The position numbers were made by a program, and so were the translations under genes. 36,621 bases of DNA from Chromatiaceae bacterium (GTDB taxonomy: Bacteria > Pseudomonadota > Gammaproteobacteria > Chromatiales > Chromatiaceae), in assembly GCA_013426805.1 (NCBI GenBank), contig JACDZG010000075.1, forward strand, positions 1 through 36,621. The letters run 5' to 3'. Below, piece by piece: positions 32,769 to 36,621 of the stretch. Numbering within the stretch: the stretch's first letter is position 1; each line of letters opens with the position of its first letter. The notes below the pieces were generated by a model, which had not been told where the DNA came from, did not search any database, and saw only the letters and a list, made by a program, of their open reading frames with translations.

Positions 32769-34154
32769 ATGGCTCATCTCTATATTTCCGCTGCCCATAA
32801 GTCGTCGGGTAAGACGACCTTGGCCATCGGCCTGAGCCGAGGCTGGCGCACGCGTGGTCTGCGGGTACAGCCATTCAAGAAGGGACCGGATTTCATCGAT
32901 CCCTTGTGGCTGAGCCGGGCGGCGGGGCGCGCCTGCTTCAACCTGGACTTCCATACCATGGCGCGGGATGAGATCAGCGCGGTCTTCGCGGCGGAGCTGC
33001 ACGGTGCGGATCTGGGGTTGATCGAAGGCAACGTCGGGCTCTATGACAGCACCGATCTCGCGGGCGCCAACAGCAACGCGGCGCTGGCCAAACACCTGCA
33101 AGCGCCGGTGATCCTGGTGATCGACTGCCAGGGCATGGCTCGGGGGATCGCGCCCTTATTGCTCGGCTACCGCGCCTTCGATCCCGATTTGCACATCGGC
33201 GGCGTGGTGCTGAATAAGGTCGCGAGCGCCCGCCACGCCGAAAATCTGATTCGGGCAGTTGAGCATTTTACAGACATCCCCGTCCTGGGCGTGCTGCCGC
33301 GCGATTCCGCCATGACCATCGCCGAACGGCATCTGGGGCTGATGCCGGCCAATGAAGCGGATCAGGCCGAGGCCTGGATTGATCGTATTGCTGCGCTGGT
33401 TGCCGAACATATTGATCTGGACCGGTTGCTGGGGTTGGCCGAAGCCGCGCCGCGGCCGGCCATTGGGACACCGCTTCCGGCCATTCCGGCGGCGACCGCG
33501 GTGCGCATCGGCATCGCGCGGGACGCGGCTTTCGGCTTCTATTATCCGGATGACCTGCGTGCCCTTGCCCGTGGCGGTGCCGAACTGGTTGAATTCAGCC
33601 CGGTGACGGATCCCGAGCCGCCGGCGGTGGATGGGTTGTTTTTCGGCGGTGGGTTCCCGGAGTACCGGATGGCGGAGCTTGAGGCCAACCGGTCCATGCG
33701 CGAGGGGGTCGCGGAGTTCATCGCCCGCGGCGGTCCGGTGTATGCCGAGTGCGGTGGGCTCATGTATCTGTGCAACGCCCTGCGTTGGGGCGATGAGCGG
33801 CGCGTCATGGTCGGTGCGCTGAACGCCGAGGTCGAGATGCGTCCGCGGCCCCAAGGCCGCGGCTACGTGAGTCTGCGGGAGACCGCTGCTTTTCCCTGGC
33901 CTGAACCAATGACGACGAAGGATGCACGGCGGCGGACAGTCCAGGCCCATGAATTCCACCATTCGGCCGTGGTGGCACCGCTCCCGGACTGGACCTACGC
34001 CTATGAGGTGCTGCGCGGGGTCGGCATCGATGGTCGCCATGACGGAATCGTGCAAGGTCACCTGTTGGCAAGCTACGCGCATCTGCGTGACGTCGGCGGC
34101 CTGAACTGGACCGAACGTTTTTTGACTCAAGTACGGCGTTGCCTGGGCGCTTGA
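32769..34154 (+). CDS. dsrN: Siroheme amidase DsrN (CobB/CbiA family)
   Basis: DsrN amidates siroheme to the siro(heme) amide cofactor used by DsrAB. The 461-residue product has an ATP-binding P-loop domain (YISAAHKSSGKTTLAIGLSR) and a C-terminal class-I glutamine amidotransferase-like domain, with FFGGGFPEYRMAELEANRSM and the Cys nucleophile in GPVYAECGGLMYL. It is a homologue of cobyrinate a,c-diamide synthase; the dsr setting rather than a cobalamin locus gives the assignment. I chose the ATG at 32769 (MAHLYISAAHKSSGK) over a frame opening at 32727. Confidence 0.94.
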   Translation: MAHLYISAAHKSSGKTTLAIGLSRGWRTRGLRVQPFKKGPDFIDPLWLSRAAGRACFNLDFHTMARDEISAVFAAELHGADLGLIEGNVGLYDSTDLAGANSNAALAKHLQAPVILVIDCQGMARGIAPLLLGYRAFDPDLHIGGVVLNKVASARHAENLIRAVEHFTDIPVLGVLPRDSAMTIAERHLGLMPANEADQAEAWIDRIAALVAEHIDLDRLLGLAEAAPRPAIGTPLPAIPAATAVRIGIARDAAFGFYYPDDLRALARGGAELVEFSPVTDPEPPAVDGLFFGGGFPEYRMAELEANRSMREGVAEFIARGGPVYAECGGLMYLCNALRWGDERRVMVGALNAEVEMRPRPQGRGYVSLRETAAFPWPEPMTTKDARRRTVQAHEFHHSAVVAPLPDWTYAYEVLRGVGIDGRHDGIVQGHLLASYAHLRDVGGLNWTERFLTQVRRCLGA

Positions 34155-34225
34155 GCGTGGCCGCCCAAGCGCCGTGGGGATGACACTGACGACGGTTTAA
34201 CCATGTATAACGGGAAAGATCCGCG

Positions 34226-34540
34226 ATGTTCAAACTGACGACGGCGGCGGCGCAACAAGTTCTCACGGCGGCAAAGCAAGGGGGCGCACTGGGCCTGCCA
34301 TTGCGTCTGGCAGCCGGGCGTCAACCCGACGGGTCGATCGACTACCGGATGGGGTTTGACGAAGCCACCGAGGACGACATTCGGGTGCGCTGTGACGGCG
34401 TCGAGGTGGTGATGACACCGGAACAGGTGCCTTTGCTGGATGAGGCCACCATGGACTATGTCGAGATCGAGCCCGGCCAATTCCACTTCATTTTTCTCAA
34501 TCCCAAGGACGCGAACTATCAGCCGCCGACCGAGCGCTGA
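34226..34540 (+). CDS. dsrR: A-type scaffold-like protein DsrR
   Basis: The 104-residue DsrR has the fold of A-type Fe-S carriers (IscA/SufA) but lacks their three cluster-binding cysteines. Its only cysteine is in IRVRCDGVEVVM, not in the C-terminal position where A-type proteins have CxC. This matches DsrR of Allochromatium, which is required for full sulfur oxidation and is thought to act after transcription. The N-terminus is MFKLTTAAAQQVLTAAKQG. It is 71 bases after dsrN and 6 bases before dsrS. Confidence 0.94.
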   Translation: MFKLTTAAAQQVLTAAKQGGALGLPLRLAAGRQPDGSIDYRMGFDEATEDDIRVRCDGVEVVMTPEQVPLLDEATMDYVEIEPGQFHFIFLNPKDANYQPPTER

Positions 34541-34546
34541 ACCGCA

Positions 34547-35674
34547 TTGGAACTGAGCAGCGAAGACACCTTCCGCCTCAATGTCCTGCTGGCGAACCAG
34601 CCCCAGGCCATCCGCATCGATGAAGGCAAGCTGATCCTCTATGGGCTGGGGCCGCGCGGCGAGGCGACGGTGCGGCTCACGCCGAATACCCGTCCAGACA
34701 CCTATGTTCGCATGGTCAGGGAATGGCTCTCCAGCCGCGTGCTCGGCTCCCCCGGGGGCTATCCGGTTTACCTCAGCCGCTGGACCCGGATGGGCCAGGC
34801 GCGCGCGGAGCGGCTGGAACAACTCCTGCTCTTAGGAGAGCCGGAAGCGGTGGTCGCGGTCGTCTGTGCGCCAGGCCTCACGGATGCACTGGCCAGGAGC
34901 GCCTGGTGGGCCATGGAGGACGCGGAGAATGCCCGCCGGATGCTTGGCAATCCGGCCATCGTCGAGGGCAGCATGGGCAAAATCCTGGCCGCCTACCTGC
35001 TCGACTACCTGCCCTTCGAAACCGAGGCCGTGCCGATCATGGAGTCCGTGCGGCTGATCCTGCAGCCCGGCTTGCTGGACGCGCCCGCACGGGCCGAACT
35101 GTGGCGAAAGGCCGCGCGTAAACAGACCTATCTGGTCGGATTCCTGCGCGCCGGTGCGGATGCACTGCCCGAAACGGAGTCGGAGCGAGCGCTGGACCCT
35201 GTAGTTGCCGACTCACTGCGTGCCGTAGCAGCCAGCGGCGACCCTTGGGCTGGCCTGATTCTGCGTATCTGTTCAGGCCCCGCTCAGACCTGGCTCAGGA
35301 CCCTGGCCGCCGTCCTCGCCAAGCCGCCGAATCAGGACGTGGTGACCGCCGCCTTCGATTGCCTGCGCGCCTATTTCGGCGCTCTGCGCGAGGGACCCGA
35401 CCCGGATGCCGTGTTTACCGAGTTGGTGGCGGAAGCCGAGCGCTTCGTCGCGGCGGCGCAATGCCGCAGCCCGATTGCCGCGTGTCTGCGCCAGTCGCCG
35501 CCGCTGGCGGCTGAAGTCGCGGCGATGCACGTGCTCTCCGGAGTGGGCCTTGGGATCATGCGGCCGGTGCTTCCCGATCCGACGACCCAGGGCACCCTGA
35601 TGCAGCGCCGGCTGGCGCCGGTGATTGACCCGATCATGGAACGGATCAGGCTCTTGCGGGGTGGGCGGGATTGA
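34547..35674 (+). CDS. dsrS: Cytoplasmic sulfur-oxidation protein DsrS
   Basis: DsrS closes the operon in Allochromatium-type clusters; it is soluble, cytoplasmic and of unclear biochemical role. The 375-residue product has no recognised catalytic motif. LGSPGGYPVYLSRWTRMGQA and DTFRLNVLLANQPQAIRIDE fit the family, and the rest is alpha-helical. The start is TTG at 34547, six bases after the dsrR stop; no closer ATG keeps the N-terminus. The identification rests partly on position as last gene. Confidence 0.88.
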   Translation: MELSSEDTFRLNVLLANQPQAIRIDEGKLILYGLGPRGEATVRLTPNTRPDTYVRMVREWLSSRVLGSPGGYPVYLSRWTRMGQARAERLEQLLLLGEPEAVVAVVCAPGLTDALARSAWWAMEDAENARRMLGNPAIVEGSMGKILAAYLLDYLPFETEAVPIMESVRLILQPGLLDAPARAELWRKAARKQTYLVGFLRAGADALPETESERALDPVVADSLRAVAASGDPWAGLILRICSGPAQTWLRTLAAVLAKPPNQDVVTAAFDCLRAYFGALREGPDPDAVFTELVAEAERFVAAAQCRSPIAACLRQSPPLAAEVAAMHVLSGVGLGIMRPVLPDPTTQGTLMQRRLAPVIDPIMERIRLLRGGRD

Positions 35675-35930
35675 TGACCAAGACCGGCTTGGCCTTGATC
35701 ATCGTCCCGGCCGATCGTGATTGGTGCGCACAACCGGTCTGACGGTAATGCCGCGATCCGTAGGGTCCGCTACGCGGACCAGTAGCCTCGCCGGCAGCGA
35801 AATGGCCTGATGATCAAAGCCCTTTAAGCCAGGTTTGGCTACATGGCCGGTCGCATTAAGTATTCAGTCCCCGGATCTCGACAACAATGAAATCGCTGCG
35901 CGGCGAAAGGTCCACTATAGTAGGTAATCC
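35675..35930. other. Region after the dsr operon, with hairpin
   Basis: A perfect inverted repeat, GGTCCGC (35764-35770) with GCGGACC (35774-35780), has a 3-base loop but no T-run, so it is at most a weak terminator. The motif at 35691-35712 matches 243-264 with one mismatch. No gene is seen. The two flanking genes converge here. Confidence 0.5.
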
Positions 35931-36614
35931 TTAGGGTGGTGAGTCCCTCTTTATTGCTAACTTCATGCCCACTAAAGTATCTGACCTTTCAAATAAGCGC
36001 TTAATCTCTCGCGCCTTGCTGACAGCATATTGCCTTGTGCTTAACAGATCTATTGCGATAACATAGTGAGTCGTTTCTTCGTTGATTGTTCCCGACAGTT
36101 CTTCATCGGCAATATCAGTGAGCGCCTTTTCAGCCTTCTCCGCATTTAGTCTGGATTTCTGTTCTGATACTCTTACTGTTCGATTCTCAATCGTCAGTCT
36201 TAACTCAGTCTCAGGAAGAGTCACCAGGTAAGTAATATCTTGAAATAGCAGTCGATCATTAACCGGAATAGCCTCGATCAGCTTATAATTTCGCAAGACT
36301 TGACTGCATTCAGCGTCAATGTCACATTTTAAATCCCGCACTAAGGACGCTAGTGAATTCTTAACGCCGGCAATGGACGCCTTGCCTTTTGTCGCCGACT
36401 CATACTGATAGCGGTGAACGTATCGACTATTATCCAATTGCGAGTAGACTTCCGCTTTTCCGGCAATATAATTCCGAGTTTCTGTGATGGCTGTATTTAT
36501 TAGTTCGTCTTTGATCTCTTGTTTTCTTGTCCTGATTTGCCTCTCTAACGTTAACCTGGCTTGCCTCAGGGCAATCGCATCAAGCAATGCTAATATTAGC
36601 GGTTGCCGATGCAC
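35931..36614 (-). CDS. Unknown AT-rich gene, possibly 5'-incomplete
   Basis: I do not recognise this product. It reads 227 residues from GTG at 36614, but the frame stays open to the window edge, so the true start may lie outside. The protein is rich in Lys, Glu, Arg and Ile, largely helical, and has coiled-coil-like stretches (RLTLERQIRTRKQEIKDELI, SEQKSRLNAEKAEKALTDIA). No signal peptide is apparent. Base composition is clearly more AT-rich than the rest of the window, with Ile and Lys codons ending in A or T, which suggests recent acquisition. A phage, plasmid or defence-island source would fit but nothing here proves it. Confidence 0.6.
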   Translation of the reverse strand: MHRQPLILALLDAIALRQARLTLERQIRTRKQEIKDELINTAITETRNYIAGKAEVYSQLDNSRYVHRYQYESATKGKASIAGVKNSLASLVRDLKCDIDAECSQVLRNYKLIEAIPVNDRLLFQDITYLVTLPETELRLTIENRTVRVSEQKSRLNAEKAEKALTDIADEELSGTINEETTHYVIAIDLLSTRQYAVSKAREIKRLFERSDTLVGMKLAIKRDSPP

Positions 36615-36621
36615 CTGCGTC

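Noticed and set aside
32769-34154. Reading dsrN as cobyrinate a,c-diamide synthase for cobalamin synthesis
   Set aside because: The family is the same, but no cobalamin genes are nearby, and the place between dsrP and dsrR is that of DsrN.
36589-36600. Palindrome GCTAATATTAGC, sharing 11 bases with the motif upstream of dsrA (20956-20966)
   Set aside because: It lies within the AT-rich orphan reading frame, where such AT-rich palindromes are likely by chance; two sites do not establish an operator family.

Overview
The window is high-GC DNA from what is almost certainly a purple sulfur bacterium of the Chromatiaceae (Allochromatium/Thiocystis/Thiodictyon type). The main evidence is a complete plus-strand dsr operon in the order dsrABEFHCMKLJOPNRS. 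That is the gene order known for the reverse-acting sulfite reductase system of Allochromatium vinosum, and dsrEFH, dsrL, dsrN, dsrR and dsrS mark the oxidative rather than the sulfate-reducing version.

Layout. 1-417: REP-like 51-bp tandem repeats and hairpins. 418-1419: a SAM methyltransferase with a four-cysteine N-terminus. 1609-4868, minus strand: hemA-prfA-prmC (glutamyl-tRNA reductase, release factor 1, release factor methyltransferase). 5240-10586, plus strand: an exported TPR protein, ispE, tRNA-Gln(TTG), prs, rplY and pth. 10587-11364: gene-poor and apparently decayed. 11365-13260: a SufS-SufE fusion (cysteine desulfurase plus its sulfur acceptor). 13299-18405, minus strand: a polysaccharide deacetylase, an acyl-CoA/AMP ligase, a PLP decarboxylase and a GT2 glycosyltransferase; the ligase/decarboxylase pair resembles the families associated with exosortase-A/PEP-CTERM loci. 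18560-20781, minus strand, pointing away from dsrA: four small genes, namely a 63-aa unknown, a 243-aa helical unknown, an orphan Cas6/Cmx6-like RAMP protein and a DsrC-like protein with no cysteine. 21324-35674: the dsr operon. 35931-36614: an AT-rich minus-strand orphan that reaches the window edge.

How the genes work together. DsrEFH pass sulfur to DsrC. The membrane complex DsrMKJOP handles DsrC thiols/trisulfide and quinone-linked electrons. DsrAB with DsrL oxidises the sulfur to sulfite in the cytoplasm. DsrN amidates siroheme for DsrAB, and DsrR and DsrS have accessory roles. The hemA and ispE regions are housekeeping, supplying tetrapyrrole and isoprenoid precursors and translation factors.

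The least explained part is the minus-strand set beside dsrA. It pairs a predicted Cas6-fold RNA-binding protein that has no CRISPR array or other cas genes here with a DsrC paralogue that cannot do thiol chemistry and two proteins I do not recognise. This is the best candidate for an undescribed, possibly regulatory, system. All homology statements come from reading motifs, not from database searches.
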